Below, one piece after another: positions 9,293 to 16,435 of a stretch of 64,000 bases of DNA. The DNA lies in the NCBI RefSeq assembly GCF_020010925.1, contig NZ_JAGJBZ010000001.1, positions 1,178,001 through 1,242,000 of the forward strand. Direction: 5' to 3'. Source of the stretch: Streptomyces griseiscabiei (lineage in GTDB: Bacteria > Actinomycetota > Actinomycetes > Streptomycetales > Streptomycetaceae). A program made the translations under genes and the position numbers. Position 1 is the stretch's first letter; every line of letters begins with the position of its first letter. The notes under the pieces were generated by a model. It worked only from the letters and a program-made list of their open reading frames with translations, was not told where the DNA came from and did not search any database.

Positions 9293-10176
9293 CTTCCCGA
9301 CCCGAGCACTTGCCGGAACGGCTTGCCCTGATCTCCGATGTACAGGCCGCCGAGTACATCTCTACAGGGCTGCTCGATGGACGCGAGGACGTCCCCTCCA
9401 TCGCACTGAACAAGGTTGCCGAGCCTCTGCCAAGTGACGACGCGCGGCTGCGGCTGCACCAGGTCCGGGATCTGATCGACCACGCGCTGGACAGGTTCCG
9501 GGACGAGCGTCCCACGGCCGCGGACGCTTGGCTGGCACCGCGCCTGCACGAGACCCTGCGGCTGACCCGTCGGGAAGCGGCTGAGAAGCGGTTTTGGACG
9601 TATCTGGCTCTCGGTGTGGCGCCGGACTACGTCGTGTGGCGGCATCTGCCCGAAGCGAAGACGGACGGTTCGCGCGGGCGCGTGGCCCGCGACAAGTTCG
9701 TCGGCCCCCATTACAAGCAGGCGTTCGCTCGGCTCTGGTGGGCTGCCGAACTCTTCCGCAACGGCTCGGACTACCGACCTGTCGTGATGGCCTGTGGCAA
9801 CCAGGACATGCTCAACTCTGCTCTTCGACTGGATGTCATCGACCATCGCCCTACGGCACTGGCTCTCGTCAGACTGATGGAGCGGGGGATTGTGCGCACA
9901 GGGCGAGAGGTGAATGCCCTGACGCCCGCAGTCAACGCTGCGGCGGCGACCTTGATGTACGACGTCATCGCTCCGGACGTGGAACGTGATGGGGAACCGT
10001 TGCGCGACTGGATCGCGGGTGCTGAATCGTCCCTTCCATCACCCCGGAACAATTTGCCCGAAGGCCCCCAGGAAGCGCGGGCTCCGGAGGAGGCGGTTGA
10101 GAGACTGGTCGGTCACTTCGAGGAACTGTTTGCGGACGCTCAGGTCAGAGGTCGGACTTCCGACGAGAGCGAGTGA
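9289..10176 (+). CDS. Uncharacterised island protein, third gene of the ATPase operon (DUF6339-like?)
   Basis: 295 residues from GTG 9289, overlapping the previous stop by 4 bp, with AGGAG 8 nt upstream. The frame stays open back to 8620, but that extension is antiparallel shadow of the preceding gene. The protein is largely helical, with a Trp/Tyr-rich core (RFWTYLALGVAPDYVVWRHL, then FARLWWAAELFRNG) that reminds me of the DUF6339 family. That recollection was not verified. The last 32 bp overlap the 3' end of the convergent methyltransferase gene. Function unknown; its constant partner appears to be the ATPase operon. Confidence 0.85.
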   Translation: MTSRPEHLPERLALISDVQAAEYISTGLLDGREDVPSIALNKVAEPLPSDDARLRLHQVRDLIDHALDRFRDERPTAADAWLAPRLHETLRLTRREAAEKRFWTYLALGVAPDYVVWRHLPEAKTDGSRGRVARDKFVGPHYKQAFARLWWAAELFRNGSDYRPVVMACGNQDMLNSALRLDVIDHRPTALALVRLMERGIVRTGREVNALTPAVNAAAATLMYDVIAPDVERDGEPLRDWIAGAESSLPSPRNNLPEGPQEARAPEEAVERLVGHFEELFADAQVRGRTSDESE

Positions 10177-11461
10177 CCTTGTGCGACTCCGGAGGACATT
10201 GACTCTGATCACCGCACCCGAGGTGACGCAGTTCGTCCGTGGTGGCCCCCGATACGCTCGGCCAAGTACTCGCCGCTGCCAACTCCTCGCCCGAAGGGGC
10301 TTTCCCGCGCATAGCCACACCGAGCACATGCATGCCCAACCGTGGGGGTACGGCGTTGCCGACCTGCTGGGCCTGGGCCTTTCCGGACCAAGGAAAGTTG
10401 TGCGGGAAAGTCTGGAGAACTCCGGATTCCGACACGGTGAAACGGTCGGATTGGCCGGCCTCATATTCCGCGATGTCCTTGTAGATCTTGTTTCGAGAGA
10501 TCTTCCCCGTGACCGTGAAAGCAGGCTCGGAGGACAAGCGCCTGCCTCGGTTCTTCGGGTCGCCTCCAGAGCCGTAGTTCGACACGACGAAAAACGTCAT
10601 CTCGTCTCCCGTCCGGAGCCGGGACACATCCACGGGGGAGTCCTTCAGCTTGCTCGCCGCGTCAAGGGCCTCCGCCATGGAGATCCAGCGCTTTGGGGTC
10701 CCGAAGACTTGGGAATCGGTCGGGAGCATCTCTGCCTGAGCGATGCCGCGTTTCCCTCGATGCAGATCGAAGGGCAGGTGAGTCGCTTCGAGCGGTTCGA
10801 TGGCACCATACCCAGGGAGCCGAGCGACGAGTACGGCGCGGGTGCGCGTTTGCGGTACCCCGAACTGCTCGGTCTTCAACTCCCAGCATTCTGCCTCGTA
10901 TTTGATGCCCTGCAACCGCCCTTCTCCGCCGCGCAGAAGCTTCGCGTACACCTCCCAGAGGGGCAGGACCGCAGGTACCTGCTCCAGAACGATCACCTTG
11001 TACGGGTCACGGTCCTCTGTCTCGATCGCTTTGATGAGCCAGCGGAGGGGCTCCAGGACTAAGGCGGTGCGTGAGTCGCCAAGGGCGTGCAGGTCCTCGT
11101 CGATCTTGGCTTCGTCCTCCCCGTCCACAAGGCGGTGGATGAAGGTCTTCACCCTTTCCAGCGCCTTCCGGCCCGCGCCCTTGCCCGCGACGGAGAAGGA
11201 CTGACAGGGTGGCCCCCCAGCAAGCACGTCGACCGATTTCGGGACCTCGTCGAAGCGGGTTTCGCGCATGACGCTCACATCGGCGTGAATGGTCGGCAGC
11301 CCCGCTGCGTAGCGTGTCTCGCACGCGTCCCTGTCCCACTCGATCCCGATGCTCTTGAAGCCCAGGAAGTGCGCTGCCACATCAAGCCCACCGGGGCCTG
11401 CGAAGAGATCCAAGATGCGGACACCATCGAGATGGCGCACTTGTGTTTCCGGGCTGTTCAT
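10145..11461 (-). CDS. DNA (cytosine-5) methyltransferase, catalytic motifs intact
   Basis: 438 residues. Motif I is DLFAGPGG (18-25), motif IV GGPPCQSFS with the nucleophile C86, motif VIII QTRTR (204-208) and motif X QQVGNAVPPRLG near the C-terminus. Motif VI reads EQV at 160-162 instead of the usual ENV. This is a 5mC methyltransferase that would modify host DNA; its target sequence cannot be read from the protein. The ATG overlaps the TGA of the second methyltransferase homologue (ATGA), so both are made from one transcript behind vsr. The C-terminal about 60 residues past motif X are unusual, low in conserved motifs and overlap the convergent neighbour. Confidence 0.93.
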   Translation of the reverse strand: MNSPETQVRHLDGVRILDLFAGPGGLDVAAHFLGFKSIGIEWDRDACETRYAAGLPTIHADVSVMRETRFDEVPKSVDVLAGGPPCQSFSVAGKGAGRKALERVKTFIHRLVDGEDEAKIDEDLHALGDSRTALVLEPLRWLIKAIETEDRDPYKVIVLEQVPAVLPLWEVYAKLLRGGEGRLQGIKYEAECWELKTEQFGVPQTRTRAVLVARLPGYGAIEPLEATHLPFDLHRGKRGIAQAEMLPTDSQVFGTPKRWISMAEALDAASKLKDSPVDVSRLRTGDEMTFFVVSNYGSGGDPKNRGRRLSSEPAFTVTGKISRNKIYKDIAEYEAGQSDRFTVSESGVLQTFPHNFPWSGKAQAQQVGNAVPPRLGMHVLGVAMRGKAPSGEELAAASTWPSVSGATTDELRHLGCGDQSQCPPESHKVTRSRRKSDL

Positions 11462-12465
11462 GGGACCGAAGTGTAGCCGGCGACGGAGGGCGAGGAAGCA
11501 CCCAGTGCGGCTCGGATCGCGAGACCGAGCGCCCTACCCACGGGCGGTGGTGAGGCGTGCCCTATCTGGCGATAGCGGGCCGTCTTCTTCCCTGTGAATC
11601 TCCAATCGGACTGGAAACCCTGTAGGAGTGCGGCCTGGTCCGTCGTGATCCTCACCATGCCGTGGCGTCCCGTCTCAGGAGCCCAGACGAAATCCGGGCC
11701 GGGAACGTTGTCAGCTACGGTGCTGCCATCGACTCCCATACGGGCCCAGGCCTTCCTCGTCCCCGTCGGTCCCAGGTCCGCGCCTCCCCTCCTGTCCGAC
11801 CCACCCACCAGGGTCGGGGCCACGCTGAGAGCCTGAGCCGCCCACCGGTCGGCGTCGCGCCAACCACCCATGGCCATGGACCGGCGTAGCGCTCGACCGA
11901 CGGACAGGTGCTCGGTCGCTGTCGGCTCCGGTGGACGGAACGCCTCGAAGTACGGCTTCTTGAGCGCGACGAGCACCCCTTGCTTCCTCACCTGTGGCAC
12001 CCCGAAGTCTGCTGCGTTCAGGATGAACCACCGGAACTGATAGCCGAGATGATCGAGTTCCTTACCGATGAATTCGCGTATCGACTCGAAGTCGGGCGAA
12101 CCCACCAGCCCCGGCACGTTCTCGATGAGCAGGGCCCGGGGCTGGACGGCGTGAACCAGATAGACGGTCGCCTCCAGCAAACGCTGCTCGACATCGGTCC
12201 GAGTCCGCGCCACGGCCGCAATTGACTTCACGCGGGGCAGTCCGGCCGACAGCAGATCAACGTCGTAAATCCCCTGGTGCCGAGAAGGGGAAAATTCCAG
12301 CAGATCCGCTTCCAGGACCTGCCACGCCGGTCGGTTCATGCGCAGGGTTTCGCAGGCCACCGGCTTCTTGTCCAGGAGCAGTACGGGTTCGAATCCGGCG
12401 TACTCCAGCCCCAAGGCCAGTCCACCCGCTCCCGCGCAGACATCGACGAAGCGTAACTCGCTCAT
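11458..12465 (-). CDS. Cytosine-5 methyltransferase homologue lacking the catalytic cysteine
   Basis: 335 residues from ATG 12465, which has a GGAGG site directly upstream; the frame runs open to 12753 but that part overlaps vsr. The fold motifs are present: motif I VDVCAGAGGL (7-16), motif VI ENV (115-117), a QVRKQ version of motif VIII (158-162) and a QIGHASPPPVG version of motif X. Motif IV, normally (G)PC with the attacking cysteine, reads AGLPRVKS with Arg at residue 78. The enzyme is therefore predicted to be unable to methylate alone. It may be a target-recognition or stimulatory partner of the active enzyme encoded immediately downstream, with which it overlaps by 4 bp. Confidence 0.88.
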   Translation of the reverse strand: MSELRFVDVCAGAGGLALGLEYAGFEPVLLLDKKPVACETLRMNRPAWQVLEADLLEFSPSRHQGIYDVDLLSAGLPRVKSIAAVARTRTDVEQRLLEATVYLVHAVQPRALLIENVPGLVGSPDFESIREFIGKELDHLGYQFRWFILNAADFGVPQVRKQGVLVALKKPYFEAFRPPEPTATEHLSVGRALRRSMAMGGWRDADRWAAQALSVAPTLVGGSDRRGGADLGPTGTRKAWARMGVDGSTVADNVPGPDFVWAPETGRHGMVRITTDQAALLQGFQSDWRFTGKKTARYRQIGHASPPPVGRALGLAIRAALGASSPSVAGYTSVP

Positions 12466-12472
12466 CGCCCTC

Positions 12473-12913
12473 CTACTGCCGTCGTTTCCGCCCGCAGGCC
12501 TTCTCCCGGTCGACAGCTGCGGCCACCTGGTGCATGACGGCGTCCGGCGACTCGTGTTCCCAGAATCGCAGGAAAGTCCAGCCTTCAGCCAGTAGCTGAG
12601 CGTTCGTCTCCTTGTCTCGCTCGATGTTGCGATCAAGCTTCCGGCGCCACCATTCCGCGTTCGCCTTGGGACTGGTGGCGTGCTCCGGGCAGCCGTGCCA
12701 GAAGCAGCCGTCGATGAGGACAGCCAACCTGGCGCCAGTGAACGCGATGTCAATCTTCCGCCTGCGCATGCCCGGCACCGGATAGTGGATCCGGTAGCGG
12801 TATCCGGAGGCGTGGAGGAGCCGGCGCACCGCCAGTTCGATACCGGTATCCCGATTCGTCTGCCGGCTCATCCGAACCGAGACGTCGGGACTGGATGGGT
12901 GTACAACACTCAT
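12473..12913 (-). CDS. vsr: Very-short-patch-repair (Vsr) type endonuclease
   Basis: 146 residues. Vsr enzymes nick beside T:G mismatches created by deamination of 5-methylcytosine. Family signatures are visible: RDTGIELAVRRLLHASGYRY (21-40) with an acidic residue at E26, KIDIAF with D55, DGCFWHGCPEH (68-78), the ANAEWWRRKLDRN block (84-96) and WEHE near 118. It is the first gene of the vsr and double-methyltransferase operon, only 7 bp ahead of the methyltransferase homologue. Starts at residue 1 or at M15 (before RQTNRDTG) are both possible. Family identity is secure. In MORC-type restriction systems Vsr-like nucleases have also been proposed as effectors. Confidence 0.92.
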   Translation of the reverse strand: MSVVHPSSPDVSVRMSRQTNRDTGIELAVRRLLHASGYRYRIHYPVPGMRRRKIDIAFTGARLAVLIDGCFWHGCPEHATSPKANAEWWRRKLDRNIERDKETNAQLLAEGWTFLRFWEHESPDAVMHQVAAAVDREKACGRKRRQ

Positions 12914-13210
12914 GGCTCCAGTGTCCTATTCCCGACATCCTTTCGGTCCACGATCACAGAGTCAGACCAGTTGAGTACGGACCGGGGCGGTGCAAGTTTC
13001 TCTCAAGCCTGGACAAATCAAGCCTCACCAGTCTGAAGGTAGACAAATAAGCCATTAGTCTGCCGGGCCGCTTCCGCAGCAGTACCTGATTATTCCGTAG
13101 CTCAGAACCAACACCCCGGTGAAGATCGTCCAGGAACTGCTGGTCACAGGCCAGGCGATCTTGGTGAGACTGGCGTGATCACGGTGTGAGAGCTGTCCCG
13201 GACAGCCCCG
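12914..13210. other. Intergenic region at the island's right edge
   Basis: About 300 bp with no supportable gene. It is more A+T-rich than the flanks and presumably contains the promoter of the vsr operon reading left. I found no tRNA, no clear direct repeat and no integrase that would mark an attachment site. Confidence 0.5.
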
Positions 13211-13455
13211 TTCATCGGGCTGGGTCCGCGTCAGCGCCGAACTCCCGGCCCGGAAGGAGGAACGCAACACCGCTCACCGCGAGGTCCTGGCCCGAGTCGA
13301 GCACGCCTTCGCCCGGATGCAGGGCTGGAAGATCCTGGGGCGACTGCCGTCCGAAAGACGACGGCGTCCACCACGCCATGTCCGGCATCGCCCGCCTGCA
13401 CAACCTCGCCCTCGCCGGGCGGCAGGGAAACGATCAGGTCAACCAGATGTCGTAG
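13211..13455 (+). pseudogene. IS5-family transposase C-terminal remnant, frameshifted
   Basis: In one frame the stretch reads AHREVLARVEHAFARMQGWK, and after a one-base shift near 13337 it continues as DCRPKDDGVHHAMSGIARLH followed by NLALAG up to a TAG at 13453-13455. This is the characteristic C-terminus of IS5-type DDE transposases common in Streptomyces. The N-terminal part, the DDE catalytic core and the terminal inverted repeats are missing. It marks past insertion-sequence activity at the border of the defence island. Confidence 0.75.
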
Positions 13456-13523
13456 ATCATTTACGGGATAGCCCTGGTACGTTCCGCCGCGCGGTCCCGC
13501 GTCGGCTGGTTCCGTGCGGGACC

Positions 13524-14147
13524 TCAGTCGCTGCCCCCACCCCCACCCCCACAGCTGAAGCCCCCGCCCGAGTCCGACGACGAAGCAGCGCCGGAGTCGG
13601 GGTCGGAGTCGGGGTCCAGGGCCTTGCCCATGCGGATCAAGGTGCGGCCGAGGCCTGAGGGGAGGGGGTGGGCGGTGAGGATGCCGCGTCGGATCGGGCC
13701 CTTCGGGAAGGTGGTAGGGCCGTCGAGGATGTACGCGGGGAGGATTCCGGCACGCTCGGCTGATTGCAGTCGCCGTCTGCCGGCCCGGGTCGGGCGGCGT
13801 CGGGAGCCCGTCACCAGGCCTCGTGCGGCCAGGCGGCGGCCGATGTCCTCGATCTCCGGGGAGGTGCGCAGAGCGGCGTACACAGAGGTGAGGGCGCGGC
13901 TGCGTGGGCACCACGCGAGTACTGCCTGCTCGACCGGGTGCTCGGGGCGCGCCTCGCCCACAGCGCGGACCCGTGAGCCACGGATTCTGAGCGCCCCCGT
14001 CTCGGACAGTGCGATCACCGCACTGTCCGAGACCCGTTGCGCCCCGCCTGCCAGGAAGGCCAGGTCATACAGGTCCAGGGCGGCCTCGAACTCCCCCACG
14101 ACCGCCACGGACCGCCGGAGCACACGCACTACACGCAGCACACGCAT
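13524..14147 (-). CDS. TIGR04222-type protein with glycine-rich tail
   Basis: About 207 residues from ATG 14147; an upstream GTG at 14168 is possible. The LYDLAFLAGGAQRVSDSAVI block followed by ALSETGALR matches the conserved N-terminal signature of TIGR04222 (DUF2207-like) actinobacterial proteins, and the C-terminus is a Gly/Ser/Asp run with a Cys (FSCGGGGGGSD), also typical. Members often have membrane segments; here none is convincing, so the protein may be a shortened form. Function of the family is unknown. Confidence 0.65.
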   Translation of the reverse strand: MRVLRVVRVLRRSVAVVGEFEAALDLYDLAFLAGGAQRVSDSAVIALSETGALRIRGSRVRAVGEARPEHPVEQAVLAWCPRSRALTSVYAALRTSPEIEDIGRRLAARGLVTGSRRRPTRAGRRRLQSAERAGILPAYILDGPTTFPKGPIRRGILTAHPLPSGLGRTLIRMGKALDPDSDPDSGAASSSDSGGGFSCGGGGGGSD

Positions 14148-14261
14148 TCCGCATCCCCTTCGCAGCACTTCGGCTGTCGCCAGTGTCGCCCGGCAGGGGT
14201 AGGCACACCCAACTTCCTGGTCGGTTCAGAGCATTGCTTGAGCTGTTGCGGGGGAGGCGAA

Positions 14262-14621
14262 TCAACTTCGGTCCGTGGCTCTCGGATGCCCGGTGCTCGC
14301 GAAGGTGATCCAACAGGTGTCGCGGGCGGTGTCCAGGAGGTACCAGACACGGCCTCCGCCGGTGACCTCGATCTGCCACTGCTCGCAGGTCCGGCCTCGG
14401 TGGGTGCCGTGTGCCAGGCCGCCCTTGAGCCGGTGGTGCCGGGAAGTCTCGACGGCCGGTTTGGGATGGGTGCGCATGGTGAGCCAGGCTCGGTAGGTGT
14501 TCTCCCGGGCTTGTTGGGCGAGGTTCTCCCACCCTTTGGCCGAGGCGGCGTCCGCGAAGCGGACCTCCCAGTGTCCGTCCGGTGCCGGTGGTGCGGCGCG
14601 GTCCCCGCGGCCCGCGCTCAC
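14262..14621 (-). CDS. RelE/ParE-like toxin of a toxin-antitoxin pair
   Basis: 119 residues from GTG 14621, which overlaps the antitoxin stop (GTGA). The pattern HWEVRFADAASAKGWENLAQ, ... HHRLKGGLAHG ... CEQWQIEVTGGGRVWYLLD ... ITFASTGHPRATD fits the compact RelE/ParE fold: N-terminal strand and helical hairpin, RLKG turn, then beta strands ending in an aromatic/basic edge. RelE-type toxins cleave mRNA on the ribosome; ParE types poison gyrase. Which of these applies cannot be told. The toxin follows its antitoxin, the common order for phd/relE-type modules. Confidence 0.7.
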   Translation of the reverse strand: MSAGRGDRAAPPAPDGHWEVRFADAASAKGWENLAQQARENTYRAWLTMRTHPKPAVETSRHHRLKGGLAHGTHRGRTCEQWQIEVTGGGRVWYLLDTARDTCWITFASTGHPRATDRS

Positions 14622-15097
14622 GGGAGATCCCGGGGGTCGGATACCGGGCCGTAGTCCTCGGAGTGGTCTCGGGTCAGCGCGGCCAGCAGTTCGGGGTCGG
14701 AGTGGACCTCGGCGGTGTGCTGCCAGGCGATGAGCAACTGGGCGACGGACGCGCTGTTGCCGACGGAGTCGGCGGCCCGCATGGTGTCGACCAGCTCGAC
14801 GGCGAAGGCGTGGACGTCGGACTCGGGGAGGAACCGCACCCAAGGGAACGCGTCCGGCAGTATGTCGAGGAGCAGTTCCATACTCCCGGGCTCGCGGCGG
14901 GCCATCGCGACCAGCATCCGGGTGGCCGCCGACACCACGGTCCGGTCCTGCTCGGCCCGCGCCGCGGTGGTCAGCACCAGGTCCTCGCCGTCTCTGCGGT
15001 GCAGGAGCAGTCTCGATGATTCCTGAAGCCGGGCCAGCGTCTGCTTGTTCTTGTTCACCAATTCGGAGAAGTTCACGGCGGCGCTCTCGGTAGCCAT
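14618..15097 (-). CDS. Phd-like (prevent-host-death) antitoxin, extended
   Basis: 159 residues from ATG 15097. The N-terminal 40 residues (VNFSELVNKNKQTLARLQES ... LLLHRRDGEDLVL) follow the Phd/YefM DNA-binding pattern. It is about twice the usual length of Phd antitoxins (about 80-90 residues): residues 60-159 form an added, mostly helical C-terminal region rich in Leu and acidic residues. It is coupled by a 4 bp overlap to the RelE-like toxin gene. An imperfect palindrome just upstream is a candidate autoregulatory operator. Confidence 0.72.
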   Translation of the reverse strand: MATESAAVNFSELVNKNKQTLARLQESSRLLLHRRDGEDLVLTTAARAEQDRTVVSAATRMLVAMARREPGSMELLLDILPDAFPWVRFLPESDVHAFAVELVDTMRAADSVGNSASVAQLLIAWQHTAEVHSDPELLAALTRDHSEDYGPVSDPRDLP

Positions 15098-15100
15098 GAC

Positions 15101-15118
15101 TTTGAAAGTACTTCGAAA
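15101..15118. promoter_or_regulatory. Candidate autoregulatory operator of the toxin-antitoxin pair
   Basis: TTTGAAAGTACTTCGAAA is an imperfect palindrome (7 of 9 positions pair) ending 4 nt before the antitoxin start. It is A+T-rich in an otherwise GC-rich stretch. Phd-type antitoxins bind such palindromes over their own promoter; the assignment is inferred from position. Confidence 0.4.
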
Positions 15119-15149
15119 CTCGCGGCTCCGCCATCGCTCACGAGCTTCC

Positions 15150-16328
15150 TCACTCAAAAGAGACCAAACGGGTCTCCGCCGTACCCGGAAAGGGCTTGGC
15201 CCACCAGTGGTCGTAGCGGCGGTAGGGCGTGCGGTCGCCGCGGGCGGTGAGGAACGTGTGCAGGGTGGCGGCCTCTTCGGACAGGGCGTGCCAGGTGGTC
15301 TCCGGCAGGGGGTGGAAGGCCGTGGCCTCGATGCCTGTGGCCAGGGGGCGCCACACCCCCGCCACGTATCCGTCCACCAGGAGGGTGGGGAGGACGTCAC
15401 CGTTCACTCGGGTCACGTATTTGCGGTAGTCCGTGGGGAGGAGGCGGGTTCGGTCGGCGTAGGCGAGGAGGGGGCTGTCCCACATGGCCATGAGGCGGGG
15501 TGGGGCGGGGGTGTCGGAGGGAGGGCGGGGGGCGCCGGGGAGGTCGTAGAGCGGTTCCTTGCCGTCCGTCGGTTGGAGGAGTTCCAGCTCGCCGGCGGAC
15601 GTGAGGGAATCGATCGCCGCCCGTATCCGTGGGCGGTGGACCAGGGCGAACTGGGCCATGTCCGCCACCGTCGCCGGGCCGAAGCCGGCCAGGTAGCGGC
15701 GGATCAGGGTTTTCAGGCCCTCGGCGGCGGCCTCCGGGTCGGTGAGGGACGGGGGTGGGGCGGCGGTGACGTAGGACTGGCGGGTGGTGAAGGACCAGGG
15801 GGCGCCGGTCGGCTGGTGCCAGAGGGGGGCGTACTGGCGGAGGAGGCGGTGGGCGCTGGTGGGGAGGGTGGTGTCGAAGCGGGTCTCCAGCCAGACCTTC
15901 AGGTCGGCCGCCGTACGAGGGTGGGCGTCCGCGTACTTGAGGAGGGCCGGGAGTACGGCGTCGGCGTCCGCGGTGGTCAGGCCGGAGGCCCGGAAGCGGG
16001 GGTCGCCCAGGCGGGAGCCTCGGAGGGTCGGCTCCATGGCCTCGCGGAACGGGGTGTAGTCGTCGGCGTGGACCGTGTGGAGGGTGATGCGCATCAGGGT
16101 CGAGCGGACCAGGTGGTGGTCGCCGAGCGCCGCGTCCAGGATCGTCGGGTCGAAGGGGGCGAGGCGGTTCCACAGGGCGATGTACGGGGAGGCCGGCTGC
16201 TGGGCCTGGAGCGCCACGATGCGGCGTACCGCCTCGGTCACGTCCAACGGTTCGCGGGCCAGGAGGAGTTGGCGGGCCAGGGTCGCACGGTTGAGGGCAC
16301 GGGCGGTGAGCGGATACATGGTCCCCAT
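15150..16328 (-). CDS. Winged-helix AlkZ-like DNA glycosylase (HTH_42)
   Basis: 392 residues from ATG 16328. The sequence is a winged-helix HTH_42/AlkZ-family protein: RRIVALQAQQPASPYIALWN near 35-54 contains the Q41-A-Q43 motif (QxQ) that is catalytic in Streptomyces AlkZ interstrand-crosslink glycosylases. Tandem winged-helix segments and the terminal YRRYDHWWAKPF block are also family-typical. AlkZ unhooks DNA crosslinks, and AlkZ-like paralogues (AZL, YcaQ-like) act on other alkylated bases. No resistance cluster is adjacent, so a general repair role is more likely than self-resistance. It is well separated from the toxin-antitoxin pair and transcribed the same way. Confidence 0.75.
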   Translation of the reverse strand: MGTMYPLTARALNRATLARQLLLAREPLDVTEAVRRIVALQAQQPASPYIALWNRLAPFDPTILDAALGDHHLVRSTLMRITLHTVHADDYTPFREAMEPTLRGSRLGDPRFRASGLTTADADAVLPALLKYADAHPRTAADLKVWLETRFDTTLPTSAHRLLRQYAPLWHQPTGAPWSFTTRQSYVTAAPPPSLTDPEAAAEGLKTLIRRYLAGFGPATVADMAQFALVHRPRIRAAIDSLTSAGELELLQPTDGKEPLYDLPGAPRPPSDTPAPPRLMAMWDSPLLAYADRTRLLPTDYRKYVTRVNGDVLPTLLVDGYVAGVWRPLATGIEATAFHPLPETTWHALSEEAATLHTFLTARGDRTPYRRYDHWWAKPFPGTAETRLVSFE

Positions 16329-16361
16329 GGCGTGATTCTCGCGCACCACGGTTCGACGCGG

Positions 16362-16406
16362 CGGGCCCTGCTCCGCCGCCGCTGAGCGGGGGCAGAACAG
16401 GGCCCG
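16362..16406 (-). terminator. Hairpin downstream of the lipoprotein gene
   Basis: Nine-base stem CGGGCCCTG / CAGGGCCCG separated by 27 nt, placed between the lipoprotein stop (16436) and the glycosylase start (16328). It probably terminates the lipoprotein transcript; the loop is long. Confidence 0.4.
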
Positions 16407-16435
16407 TGGGGAGAACGGACGGCCCGGTCGACCTT

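Noticed and set aside
12466..12753. Extended start of the inactive methyltransferase
   Set aside because: It lies inside vsr in another frame. The GGAGG site supports ATG 12465, and the protein begins with motif I.
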